Position numbers and translations under genes: made by a program. A DNA stretch of 64,000 bases from Spongiactinospora sp. TRM90649 (GTDB taxonomy: Bacteria > Actinomycetota > Actinomycetes > Streptosporangiales > Streptosporangiaceae), in contig NZ_JARLTC010000046.1 of the NCBI RefSeq assembly GCF_029382225.1, positions 22,354 to 86,353 on the forward strand, read 5' to 3'. Under the pieces are notes generated by a model. It searched no databases, was not told the origin of the DNA, and saw nothing but the letters and a program-made list of their open reading frames with translations. Shown here piece after piece: positions 57,846 through 64,000 of this stretch; positions within the stretch are counted from its first letter, which is position 1, and each line of letters begins with the position of its first letter.

Positions 57846-58252
57846 GACACCTCGTTCTACGGCTACCGGTCTGGATCCGCGCCCAGCCGCTGGATTGCAT
57901 GTTCGCCCTGCTCGGCATCCTGCCCGGCGTCGCATCCCTGGCCGGACTCGCCACCTCCCGCGCCCTGGAGACGCTGCTGCCCTGGTGGGCCGCGCAACTG
58001 TGGGCGCTGATCCTCATCGTCGGGTGCGGCTGCTGGCTGGCCGGCGCGTCCAGCGTCCGCGAACGCGACGGGCACCTCGTCGCCAGCCGCCTGCCGCTGT
58101 TCCTCCTCGGGCTGCGCCTGCTGTCGCTGGCCTGCCTGGTGTACGCGGTGGCGATCGTGGTCATCAGCGGCTGGGCCGGGCTACTGGCCGCCTACCCGCT
58201 GCTGGTCGGCGCGGCCGGGCTGTACATCCGCCGGGTGGGGCTGACCCGATGA
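57842..58252 (+). CDS. Holin-like membrane protein (four TM)
   Basis: 136 residues with four hydrophobic segments at about 18-40, 47-71, 84-110 and 112-128 (CMFALLGILPGVASLAGLAT; WALILIVGCGCWLAGA; LFLLGLRLLSLACLVYAVAI; LLAAYPLLVGAAGLYI). Membrane topology and place before an endolysin gene support a holin or related lysis protein. GTG 57842 overlaps the leader stop; its own stop overlaps the next ATG. Confidence 0.65.
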   Translation: MRHLVLRLPVWIRAQPLDCMFALLGILPGVASLAGLATSRALETLLPWWAAQLWALILIVGCGCWLAGASSVRERDGHLVASRLPLFLLGLRLLSLACLVYAVAIVVISGWAGLLAAYPLLVGAAGLYIRRVGLTR

Positions 58253-58617
58253 GCCCGGAAACGCTCACCTCGATCGGCACCCTGCTGGCCGCGCTACTCG
58301 GCGGCGGCACCGTCAGCGCGGTCCTGACCTACGTGCGAGACCGGCGCCGCGACCGCGGGGAACAGTCGATCGGCGCAGTCGGGTCGCTCGAACGGCTGAA
58401 CGACCGGCTGACGGCGCAGGTCGCCGAGCTGCAGACCGCGCTGGACAACGAGCGCACTCAGCGCCGGTCCCTGGAAGACCAGGTGGCCAGCGAACGCCGG
58501 GCCCGGCATGACCTCGAAGAGACCGTGGAGACCGAGCGGCGTGCCCGGCACGAACTGGAGGCGCGGATCGCGCTCCTGGAGCAGCAGGTCGCCGACCCCG
58601 AAGGAGAGACCTCATGA
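58249..58617 (+). CDS. Single-TM coiled-coil lysis protein (holin/spanin-like)
   Basis: 122 residues: TLTSIGTLLAALLGGGTVSA and VLTYVRDRRRDRG form an N-terminal TM helix and basic anchor, followed by a long coiled coil (RLNDRLTAQVAELQTALDNE; RRARHELEARIALLEQQV). Such one-TM, coiled-coil proteins near amidases act as holins or in actinophage lysis cassettes; the assignment rests on topology and position. Confidence 0.65.
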   Translation: MSPETLTSIGTLLAALLGGGTVSAVLTYVRDRRRDRGEQSIGAVGSLERLNDRLTAQVAELQTALDNERTQRRSLEDQVASERRARHDLEETVETERRARHELEARIALLEQQVADPEGETS

Positions 58618-59624
58618 CGACGATGGACAGCCGGGACGCCTGGGGAGCGGCGCGGCCCCGGGCGACGTCCTACCTCGCGTCCGCGCGAGGGGTGAAGGCG
58701 CATTACACCGGCGGCCGGGTAGACCCGGCGACGCTGACCGACCACGCCCGATGCAGAGCTGCGATCCGCGGCATCCAGAAAGGCCACGTGAACGGCAACG
58801 GCTGGTCGGACATCGGCTACAGCATGTGGGTCTGCGCGCACACGTTCGGCGTCGGCCGCGGCCCACACGTGCTCCCCGCCGCGAACGGCCCGGGGCTGAA
58901 CGCCGGCCACTACGCGATCCTCTTCCTCGTCGGCACGTCCGGCGTCGTCGAGCCCACCGACAACATGCTCCGGAACTTCCACGCCGCCCGCACCTACCTC
59001 CGCGAGCGCGGCGCCGCCGGGGCCGAGATCAAGGGCCACCGCGACGGCTACTCCACCGACTGCCCCGGCGGCCCCATCTACCGGTGGGTCCGCGCCGGCG
59101 CGCCCAAGCCCGGCACGTCGCCGGATCCCGAGCCGCCGGCCCCCAGGCCCAAGCCAACCCCCGAACGAGACGAGGACGAGATGGAATACGCGGCGTTCGG
59201 ACACTCCGGCGCAGGCCCGGTAACCGTGCCGCGCGGCACGTGGTGGAACATCCCGTGGGACACCGAGTACGGCGACCCGACGAACGTGCACACCGGGACG
59301 GGGACGTCGATCCTCCGCGGCGACCCGTGCGTCTACGCGGGCGTGGAGTACACCGCCACCCTCGCCGGGCTGCCCGCCGGGACCGAGGTGCGGACCCGGC
59401 TGGCGGAGTACAGGTACGACTCCACGCAGACACCGCCGGCCGACGTGCTCGAAGAGGCAGGCCTGGAGGGCTCGACGGTGCTCGGCTCCGAGCTGGCCGT
59501 CCATCACGTCGGGTCCGGGAAGCTCCAGGAGAACCGCAAGCTCCGCTGCCAGATCTTCGTCCCGGCCGGGCCGGAGACGGTCACCCTCGCCAAGGCGAAC
59601 GTCCACGCGCCGTTCGCGAGGTAG
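58614..59624 (+). CDS. Endolysin: PGRP-type N-acetylmuramoyl-L-alanine amidase
   Basis: 336 residues. The amidase-2/PGRP fold is at about 20-160: GVKAHYTGG (zinc H30), WSDIGYSMWVCAHTF, NAGHYAILFLVGT and IKGHRDGYSTDCPGG (zinc H142, C150). After a Pro-rich linker (about 165-185), a C-terminal beta domain (about 190-336; EYAAFGHSGAGPVTVPRGTW) probably binds the cell wall. It cuts the amide bond between MurNAc and the stem peptide at lysis. Coupled by ATGA to the preceding gene. Confidence 0.92.
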   Translation: MTTMDSRDAWGAARPRATSYLASARGVKAHYTGGRVDPATLTDHARCRAAIRGIQKGHVNGNGWSDIGYSMWVCAHTFGVGRGPHVLPAANGPGLNAGHYAILFLVGTSGVVEPTDNMLRNFHAARTYLRERGAAGAEIKGHRDGYSTDCPGGPIYRWVRAGAPKPGTSPDPEPPAPRPKPTPERDEDEMEYAAFGHSGAGPVTVPRGTWWNIPWDTEYGDPTNVHTGTGTSILRGDPCVYAGVEYTATLAGLPAGTEVRTRLAEYRYDSTQTPPADVLEEAGLEGSTVLGSELAVHHVGSGKLQENRKLRCQIFVPAGPETVTLAKANVHAPFAR

Positions 59625-59726
59625 CCCCAGCTCACGATCGCAGGCCGACGAACGGCCCGATTTCATGCCACCTGATATGCCGCCGGTCAGTGACCTGCGG
59701 CAACGTAACCGATCTTCCTGTTTCTG

Positions 59727-59742
59727 GCCCTCAGATGAGGGC
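59727..59742 (+). terminator. Hairpin after the endolysin gene
   Basis: GCCCTC-AGAT-GAGGGC, a perfect 6-bp stem with a 4-base loop, followed by GAAAATC. It lies about 100 bases after the endolysin stop and 20 before the next gene; a weak terminator or mRNA stabiliser. Confidence 0.4.
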
Positions 59743-59762
59743 GAAAATCCCCTGGAGGGGCC

Positions 59763-60044
59763 ATGGCCATGCACACCCCCGACCCCGTACCCGTCCGGAT
59801 CCGCTACCCCCTGCTCGTCCGCGGCGGCATCGCCCTGGTGCTCATGGGCGTGACCCGGCTCGCCGTCGCGGTGGGCTGGATCCCGCCCGAGTGGGAGCTG
59901 TCGGAGACCGGCGTCGAGCAGGCCATCGACGGCGTGCTGTTCGCCTGGGCGTGGTGGACGTCGCAGCGTCACGTCACCCCGGTCGCCGACCCGCGCGACG
60001 ACCACGGCCGCCAGCTCGTGGCCGCCCGGCCGCAGCCGATGTAG
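59763..60044 (+). CDS. Small membrane protein after the endolysin (holin-like)
   Basis: 93 residues: YPLLVRGGIALVLMGVTRLA is one TM helix and GVEQAIDGVLFAWAWWTSQR a weaker second one. CTGGAGGGG precedes ATG 59763. Its position behind the endolysin and size fit an accessory holin or pinholin; no family was recognised. Confidence 0.6.
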   Translation: MAMHTPDPVPVRIRYPLLVRGGIALVLMGVTRLAVAVGWIPPEWELSETGVEQAIDGVLFAWAWWTSQRHVTPVADPRDDHGRQLVAARPQPM

Positions 60045-60090
60045 CCACCCATTGCCCCGTGCAGGCGACGCGTAGCCTGGCCAGCAGAAC

Positions 60091-60130
60091 GAAGCCCCGC
60101 TCTGATCCTCACGGACCAGGGCGGGGCTTC
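60091..60130. terminator. Bidirectional terminator between convergent genes
   Basis: GAAGCCCCGCTCTG (60091-60104) and CAGGGCGGGGCTTC (60117-60130) pair with one wobble around a 12-base loop, followed by TTC on the plus strand. It ends the lysis transcript and the minus-strand M78 transcript. Confidence 0.75.
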
Positions 60131-60155
60131 TTCGCGTTGTATACAGGCTGCCCGG

Positions 60156-61241
60156 CTAGGCTCGCCGTGCTCGACGTGAGCTGAGACTGATCACGTTCGT
60201 GATGCGTCGGCTGGGCAGTTCGGCTCCTGTGGCATGGCGCGACAGCACGTCTTCGGCGAAGGCCGGCGTCCAGTTGGCGGCGCGAGCCAGGCCCTGCGCC
60301 GGGTGGGGGCCGTGCAGTGTCTCGGCCATGGCGCGAAAGCCGCGTGGTTTGGTGGGCGCGATGGCGGCGCGCTCTCGCAGCCTCTCGCCGCGGGCGGCCA
60401 TCTGCTTGAACAGGCTCGTGTACCGGTGGTCATCGATCCGGCCGATGCGATGTGCTGTACGGATGAGTGCGGCTATGGACACGCCCCACCGTCTCTTCAA
60501 CAGCGCGAAGTCCTGGATGGTGGGGTGAGTGGGCATCTCCTTGTTCATTGCCTCTAGCGGCATCAGGAGATGCATGGCGAACTCGTCGGCTTCCTGCTCC
60601 AGTGTGTTGCTCGCCCCGGCGTCGCGGTGCAGCAGCGTGTGTCCGAGCTCGTGTGCGGTCGACCAGAGCTGGCGGTCACCGGCATCGGTGTCGAGAAGTG
60701 CCAGTATCGGATGGTCGTTGATCCACAAGGAGAAGGCGTCACGTCGAGTGTTGGGCAGTGGCAGCGCGATGACCTGGAAGCCCACGTGTTCCAGCAGCAC
60801 CGGCAATCCGAGAGCGGGATCGCGCGGGCCGAGGCCGAGTGCCTCCCGTGCAGCAGCAGCGGCCGCCTGGGGCGCGGTGCCGATTGGATGAGGCTGCAAT
60901 CTCAGTGGTGGGCCCTCCAGCTGACTGAGCATGGCCAATGCGGCTTCTGCGACGATCTCCCCACCTCGTTTGGCCTGGCCGGCCTCCTTCATGCTCATGC
61001 CTGCTCGCGCCCGGAAGTGGGTGGGCAGCCCTTCGAACGTGACCTGCGGCCCCTGTTGGAAGAAGTCGATTGGAAACCCGGTGATGGTGGCGAGCTGCGT
61101 CAGCACGTGCATCGGCAGCTCGCTCTTGTCACGTTCAGCGTTCGATAGTGTGCCCTGGCTGATCCCGACGTCGTCGGCCAGCGCCTTCTGGGTAAGCAGG
61201 CAGAACTCGCGCGCTTGGGTAAGCCGAGTTCCGTAGATCAC
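60156..61241 (-). CDS. XRE-HTH fused to ImmA/IrrE-type (M78) metallopeptidase
   Basis: 361 residues. XRE HTH at 5-60 (RLTQAREFCLLTQKALADDV, GISQGTLSNAERDKSELPMH). The M78 zinc peptidase has STAHELGHTLLHRD (H197, E198, H201) and a third ligand in LEQEADEFAMHLLMP (about 215-220). The last 110 residues are helical. Such proteins cleave or regulate phage repressors (ImmA) or act in stress and defence loci. GTG 61241 overlaps the partner's stop by four bases, so both are one operon transcribed against the lysis genes. Confidence 0.9.
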   Translation of the reverse strand: MIYGTRLTQAREFCLLTQKALADDVGISQGTLSNAERDKSELPMHVLTQLATITGFPIDFFQQGPQVTFEGLPTHFRARAGMSMKEAGQAKRGGEIVAEAALAMLSQLEGPPLRLQPHPIGTAPQAAAAAAREALGLGPRDPALGLPVLLEHVGFQVIALPLPNTRRDAFSLWINDHPILALLDTDAGDRQLWSTAHELGHTLLHRDAGASNTLEQEADEFAMHLLMPLEAMNKEMPTHPTIQDFALLKRRWGVSIAALIRTAHRIGRIDDHRYTSLFKQMAARGERLRERAAIAPTKPRGFRAMAETLHGPHPAQGLARAANWTPAFAEDVLSRHATGAELPSRRITNVISLSSRRARRA

Positions 61242-61876
61242 TGTGCCTCTGTCTCCTCGGTGCCGGTCTTGTCGTCCCGGCGACGGTACTGCAGATCCTC
61301 TACCTGGGTGTAGCGGCCCAGGAGGTGTTCACGCCAGTCCACGGCGACCTGCCCGCCTTTCACGCCAGTGGGGCGAACCAGGTCGAAGCGCATGATGGTG
61401 GACCCCTCCGCCGTCCACTGCAGGATGACGTGGTTCTTGCGTGGCGGGGTCGTCACGATCTCGTCGAGTCCAAGGTTCAGTTCGTCGTCGCCGATGAGCG
61501 GGATGACCCGCTCGGGGATCTGGCTGACGAACTTCAGCTTGGCTTCGGTGGTCGGCTTGGGGATCTTGATGTCGGCGGTGTGCCAGACCCTGATGATGTC
61601 CTGGGGCAGGTGCAGGATCAGGCCGCTCATGGCGAGCCCTAGGTCATCGTCGTCTTCGAGTTCGGGATTGAGCTGCTTCAGCTCTTCCATCGCATCGCGC
61701 CGGGTCATGTGGCGGTAGAAGTGGAGATCAGCTCCGGGCTTCCAGCTGGCGATGTCGTGGATGTGGTCGGCAGTCTGGCCGCCCTTCTCCAGGGCGCGGA
61801 AGACCTCTTGGCAGGCCGTTTCCAGCCGGGCGACGGTGGCTTCAGGGGAGTCGTCTCTCAACACGTGATTAATCAT
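61238..61876 (-). CDS. Unknown partner protein of the HTH-M78 peptidase
   Basis: 212 residues with no recognised family. The N-terminus has helices (EATVARLETACQEVFRALEK, GQTADHIHDIASWKPGADLH) and the C-terminal 120 residues look strand-rich (DIKIPKPTTEAKLKFVSQIP; HVILQWTAEGSTIMRFDLVR; QVAVDWREHLLGRYTQVED). ATG 61876 is chosen: AGGA lies 3 bases upstream and the longer frame (to 62113) has shadow-like composition. It is the first gene of the unit and could be antitoxin, substrate or effector. Confidence 0.65.
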   Translation of the reverse strand: MINHVLRDDSPEATVARLETACQEVFRALEKGGQTADHIHDIASWKPGADLHFYRHMTRRDAMEELKQLNPELEDDDDLGLAMSGLILHLPQDIIRVWHTADIKIPKPTTEAKLKFVSQIPERVIPLIGDDELNLGLDEIVTTPPRKNHVILQWTAEGSTIMRFDLVRPTGVKGGQVAVDWREHLLGRYTQVEDLQYRRRDDKTGTEETEAQ

Positions 61877-62281
61877 ATTCCTAGAAAATACACACCCCGT
61901 ACTCGAACACGCCGCACCTTGTGGAACGAGACGACCGGCCGTAACCCCCATCAGGCGAAGGATGGCCGGTACGACGGTTCGATGTCGCAGGCCTTGCCGG
62001 AGATACCGCCGTCGAGAGCTCGCAACGGCGGTCGGTCGGCGTCTCATATCGGCTGGGCAGGTATGCGGTAACCGGCCTTGCCGGATGGCGTGGTGCGGCG
62101 TAGCGTCCGACACAGCCCCGGCGAGAGCGCCTCCGCACTGTGGGGAGCGCGGGGGCGCACGTCAGGGGCCGCGTGACTCCCATTGGCCTGACACGCGGAC
62201 GGCCCACGCCTCGGCCATGGCGAGGCGGGGCCGTCGATCAGCCGTCGGCGTATCCGATCAGGCAAGTGGGCACCTGGTCGT
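61877..62281. other. Intergenic region before the M78 operon
   Basis: 405 bases with no convincing gene. It includes an AT-rich patch ATTCCTAGAAAATACACACC (61877-61896), a likely promoter zone for the minus-strand two-gene unit, and a strong hairpin at 62198-62235 beyond the end of the secreted nuclease gene. Confidence 0.5.
62198..62235 (-). terminator. Strong hairpin downstream of the secreted nuclease gene
   Basis: Outer stem GACGGCCC (62198-62205) / GGGCCGTC (62228-62235), inner stem CGCCTCG (62207-62213) / CGAGGCG (62221-62227), one bulged A, loop GCCATGG. Located 46 bases past the stop of the gene at 62282, on its 3' side. Confidence 0.6.
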
Positions 62282-62911
62282 TCAGCAGGTGGCGAGCATG
62301 TCCTCCAGGGCGTCAACTTCGGCCTGCTGTGCGGTGAGCCCCCAGTCGTACTTCACGTCGATCCACGATCGCGAGTAGGTGCAGTAGAACGACTCCAGCG
62401 GCGGGCGCCACACGGACGGGTCCTTGTCGCCCTTGCCCTGGTTGACGTTGTCGGTCACCGACCACAGCTGGCTGTCGCCGAGCGAGTTGGCGAAGGCGCG
62501 GCGCTGCGCCGTCGTCCACGCCCAGGCGCCCGACTTCCATGCTTCGGACAGCGGGACCATGTGGTCGATGTCGATGTCACTGGCGGCGGTCCAGGTGGCT
62601 CCGTCGTAGGGCGAGTACCAACTGCCGGAGACGGCGGCGCAGGAGGAGTTGGTCACCACGTCGACCCCGTCGCGCTTCAGGACGGTCTCGCGCGTGTTGC
62701 AGGCTCCCGACACGGTGATCCAGTGCGGGAAAAGATCGCGATCGTATGTGGCTTCGTTCTCTTCCGGAGCCACCACGAGCTGCTGTAGTTTGTCAGCGGC
62801 CTCTTGGGCGCTCGGGATGCCTGGGGGGTCCGCGTGGGCTGGGCCCGCCATCGGGAGCAGGAGCGCGAATGTGGCCAGCGTGGTGCCGGCCATGGCGGAG
62901 AGGCGGCGCAT
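62282..62911 (-). CDS. Secreted HNH nuclease (GmrSD/DUF1524-type)
   Basis: 209 residues. Signal peptide (MRRLSAMAGTTLATFALLLP ... AHA, cleavage near 27). The nuclease domain has ASDIDIDHMVPLSEAWKSGA, then SLGDSQLWSVTDNVNQGKGD-KDPSVWRPP, the DUF1524/GmrSD C-terminal HNH pattern common in actinomycete secreted nucleases. Four Cys suggest disulfides outside the cell. It likely degrades extracellular DNA. Could be a chromosomal gene next to the prophage or a late phage accessory gene. Confidence 0.88.
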   Translation of the reverse strand: MRRLSAMAGTTLATFALLLPMAGPAHADPPGIPSAQEAADKLQQLVVAPEENEATYDRDLFPHWITVSGACNTRETVLKRDGVDVVTNSSCAAVSGSWYSPYDGATWTAASDIDIDHMVPLSEAWKSGAWAWTTAQRRAFANSLGDSQLWSVTDNVNQGKGDKDPSVWRPPLESFYCTYSRSWIDVKYDWGLTAQQAEVDALEDMLATC

Positions 62912-63066
62912 GGGGGGTGTCCTTCCTGTCCCGGAGCCTCGGCCAGTCAGGGATGGTCTGGCAGGGGGCGAGGTGGGACAGGAAGGACTTTGACAGCGTG
63001 TTACGTTCCGTTACCAGTCACATACGGTAAGACTTTGATTGCCGCTGCCGGCGACGGTGATCGCTA

Positions 63067-63348
63067 TCAGTTGACCCAGAACCACAGCTGATATCTGGCG
63101 GCTACGGGCCAGTTCTCGGGGACATACCTGCACTCGTGGGGGTGGATGGATTGGCGTCCGTCCCGGTGGCATGCGTTGAGACCTGACGGGGTGCCGGGAT
63201 AGGCCCCCTGGTAACTCCACCCTGCGGCCATGTTGGAGGGGGCGGTGATCGGCGCCGCGGCGGCGGGTGCCGAGCCCAGCAGGGCGGGGCCGGCGGCGAG
63301 GGTGAGGGCCGTTCCCGCGAGGGCGAGACCGCGTTTCCAGATGGACAT
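63067..63348 (-). CDS. Small secreted protein
   Basis: 93 residues. MSIWKRGLALAGTALTLAAG then AAAAPITAPSNMAAG is a signal peptide (cleavage near AAA-AP). The mature part has three aromatics-rich stretches (WSYQGAYPGTPSGLNACHRD; WPVAARYQLWFWVN) and two Cys that could pair. GGAGA is 5 bases upstream of ATG 63348, which is preferred to the longer frame. Function unknown; homologous small secreted proteins are frequent in actinomycetes. Confidence 0.6.
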   Translation of the reverse strand: MSIWKRGLALAGTALTLAAGPALLGSAPAAAAPITAPSNMAAGWSYQGAYPGTPSGLNACHRDGRQSIHPHECRYVPENWPVAARYQLWFWVN

Positions 63349-63501
63349 GAGTTCTCCGATCGCTTTCCAGGTCACACCGTTCTGTGTGACCCGGTCCATG
63401 TCGTGAGCCTCGCTGGCCGCGCTCACCGCACGCTCACCGCGACCTCACCGCACGCTCACCGGCCCAGGAGCACCCCATCAGGGTGGGCCCCGACAGCAGA
63501 A

Positions 63502-63532
63502 CGCCCCCGCTCCTCCTGAGACGGCGGGGGCG
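63502..63532 (-). terminator. Terminator hairpin after the HU gene
   Basis: CGCCCCCGC (63502-63510) / GCGGGGGCG (63524-63532), a 9-bp perfect stem with a 13-base loop, about 30 bases past the HU stop on the minus strand. Confidence 0.6.
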
Positions 63533-63559
63533 CACTGTACGGCGGGGCGCGGACGGTGG

Positions 63560-63856
63560 TCAGGCGGCCGCGGTGGCTTTCAGGCCGTTGACGGCGGCCT
63601 TGAACTCACTCCCCGCCTTGAACACGGGCACGGTCTTGGCCTCGACCTTCACCGGCTCCCCGGTGGAGGGGTTCCGGCCGATCCTGGCGTCGCGCTCCAC
63701 GGGCGAGAAGGCGCCGAACCCGGGCACGCTCACCTTGCGGCCAGCGGCGACCTCGGCCTGGATGACGCCGAACACCGCGTCGATGACGTCGGCGGTGTCC
63801 TTCTTCGACTGGCCGGTGAGGTCGGCGACGGCAGCGGTCAGTTCGGTCTTGTTCAT
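63560..63856 (-). CDS. hup: HU-family DNA-bending protein
   Basis: 98 residues. NKTELTAAVADLTGQSKKDT at the N-terminus and KVSVPGFGAFSPVERDARIG, RNPSTGEPVKVEAKTVPVFK are the HU hallmarks (GRNPxTGExVxI-type arm). ATG 63856 has AAAGG 9-10 bases upstream. It is a nucleoid protein that bends DNA; a stand-alone HU here is either the host's own gene or one carried by the element. The frame up to 63904 (GTG) would add 16 unusual residues. Confidence 0.9.
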   Translation of the reverse strand: MNKTELTAAVADLTGQSKKDTADVIDAVFGVIQAEVAAGRKVSVPGFGAFSPVERDARIGRNPSTGEPVKVEAKTVPVFKAGSEFKAAVNGLKATAAA

Positions 63857-63892
63857 GCTCGTTACCTTTCGGTTGGGGAGGCGTTTGGTGGT

Positions 63893-63923
63893 CCGGCGCC
63901 CCACCCCCTAGACGGGGCGCCGG
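63893..63923. terminator. GC-rich hairpin upstream of the HU gene
   Basis: CCGGCGCCCC (63893-63902) / GGGGCGCCGG (63914-63923), a perfect 10-bp stem and 11-base loop. It lies between HU and the window's end, so it may be a terminator for a gene further right. Confidence 0.5.
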
Positions 63924-64000
63924 GGAGCTGACTGCTCCGGACACGCGCCCGCACAGAGCCGGGCGCGATCCGCAACGTCAGCGTCGCTACCGGCGGCGTC

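Noticed and set aside
61877..62113. N-terminal extension of the M78 partner protein (to 62113)
   Set aside because: The extra 79 residues are Arg/Pro-rich without motif, while ATG 61876 has a ribosome binding site and begins a natural protein.
63893..63905. GGCGCCCCACC here matches the tRNA-Lys 3' end and following bases, a possible attR
   Set aside because: Only about 11 bases match, they form part of a GC hairpin, and such a match is expected by chance in sequence this GC-rich.
1..64000. CRISPR arrays, insertion sequences or transposase genes
   Set aside because: No array-like direct repeats with spacers, no terminal inverted repeats with a DDE-type gene were seen by eye on either strand.

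Overview
The window is very GC-rich with actinomycete-style genes: an AfsR-type BTAD/NB-ARC regulator, a DUF3073 protein, a FolP2-like paralogue and a secreted GmrSD-type nuclease. The host is therefore a filamentous or related actinomycete. A Streptomycetales or Streptosporangiales origin is plausible but cannot be fixed from the sequence alone. Two parts are visible: about 9.6 kb of chromosome on the left, then a large, nearly complete siphovirus-type prophage that fills most of the rest.

Chromosomal part (1-9623): a winged-helix regulator with a long Pro/Ala tail, DUF3073, a 10-bp tandem repeat, a divergent dihydropteroate synthase paralogue, an ECF42-like sigma factor on the minus strand, a two-TM protein, a large AfsR-like regulator, an FAD monooxygenase, and a tRNA-Lys(UUU) gene with an encoded CCA. 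The 3' end of this tRNA abuts a minus-strand tyrosine integrase, so it is the likely attachment site. No second copy of the tRNA 3' end was seen to the right, so the right prophage border is not located.

Prophage: integrase and lysogeny region with divergent regulators and a repeated palindromic operator (9.7-12.8 kb). Next comes a long early operon of small genes, mostly joined by ATGA/GTGA overlaps (12.8-31.5 kb). It holds a YqaJ exonuclease, a RecT annealing protein, a DUF5131 radical-SAM-like protein, an Lsr2-type DNA-binding protein, a replication protein gene with an iteron-like nested dyad inside it, an HNH enzyme, DUF4326 and many small Cys-pair proteins. The late module follows: terminases, portal, MuF-like protein, protease/scaffold, capsid and head decoration genes, connectors (31.5-44.5 kb), then tail genes (45.4-57.1 kb). 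The tail part includes a tail chaperone pair with a textbook -1 slippery site (C CCA AAA), a tape measure with an NlpC/P60 domain, and a tail protein whose module occurs three times. Lysis genes (57.8-60.0 kb) encode two holin-like membrane proteins, a PGRP-type amidase and a third small membrane protein.

Three minus-strand insertions stand out against the plus-strand late genes: a three-HTH plus endonuclease-fold gene between two tail-connector genes (44463-45311), a small PD-(D/E)XK nuclease after the tail fibres (57119-57592), and a two-gene unit of an unknown protein and an HTH-M78 metallopeptidase after the lysis genes (60156-61876). The last has the position and architecture of a prophage-borne defence or toxin-antitoxin-like cassette. 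The right edge carries a secreted DUF1524-type nuclease, a small secreted protein and an HU protein; these could be phage accessory genes or already chromosome.
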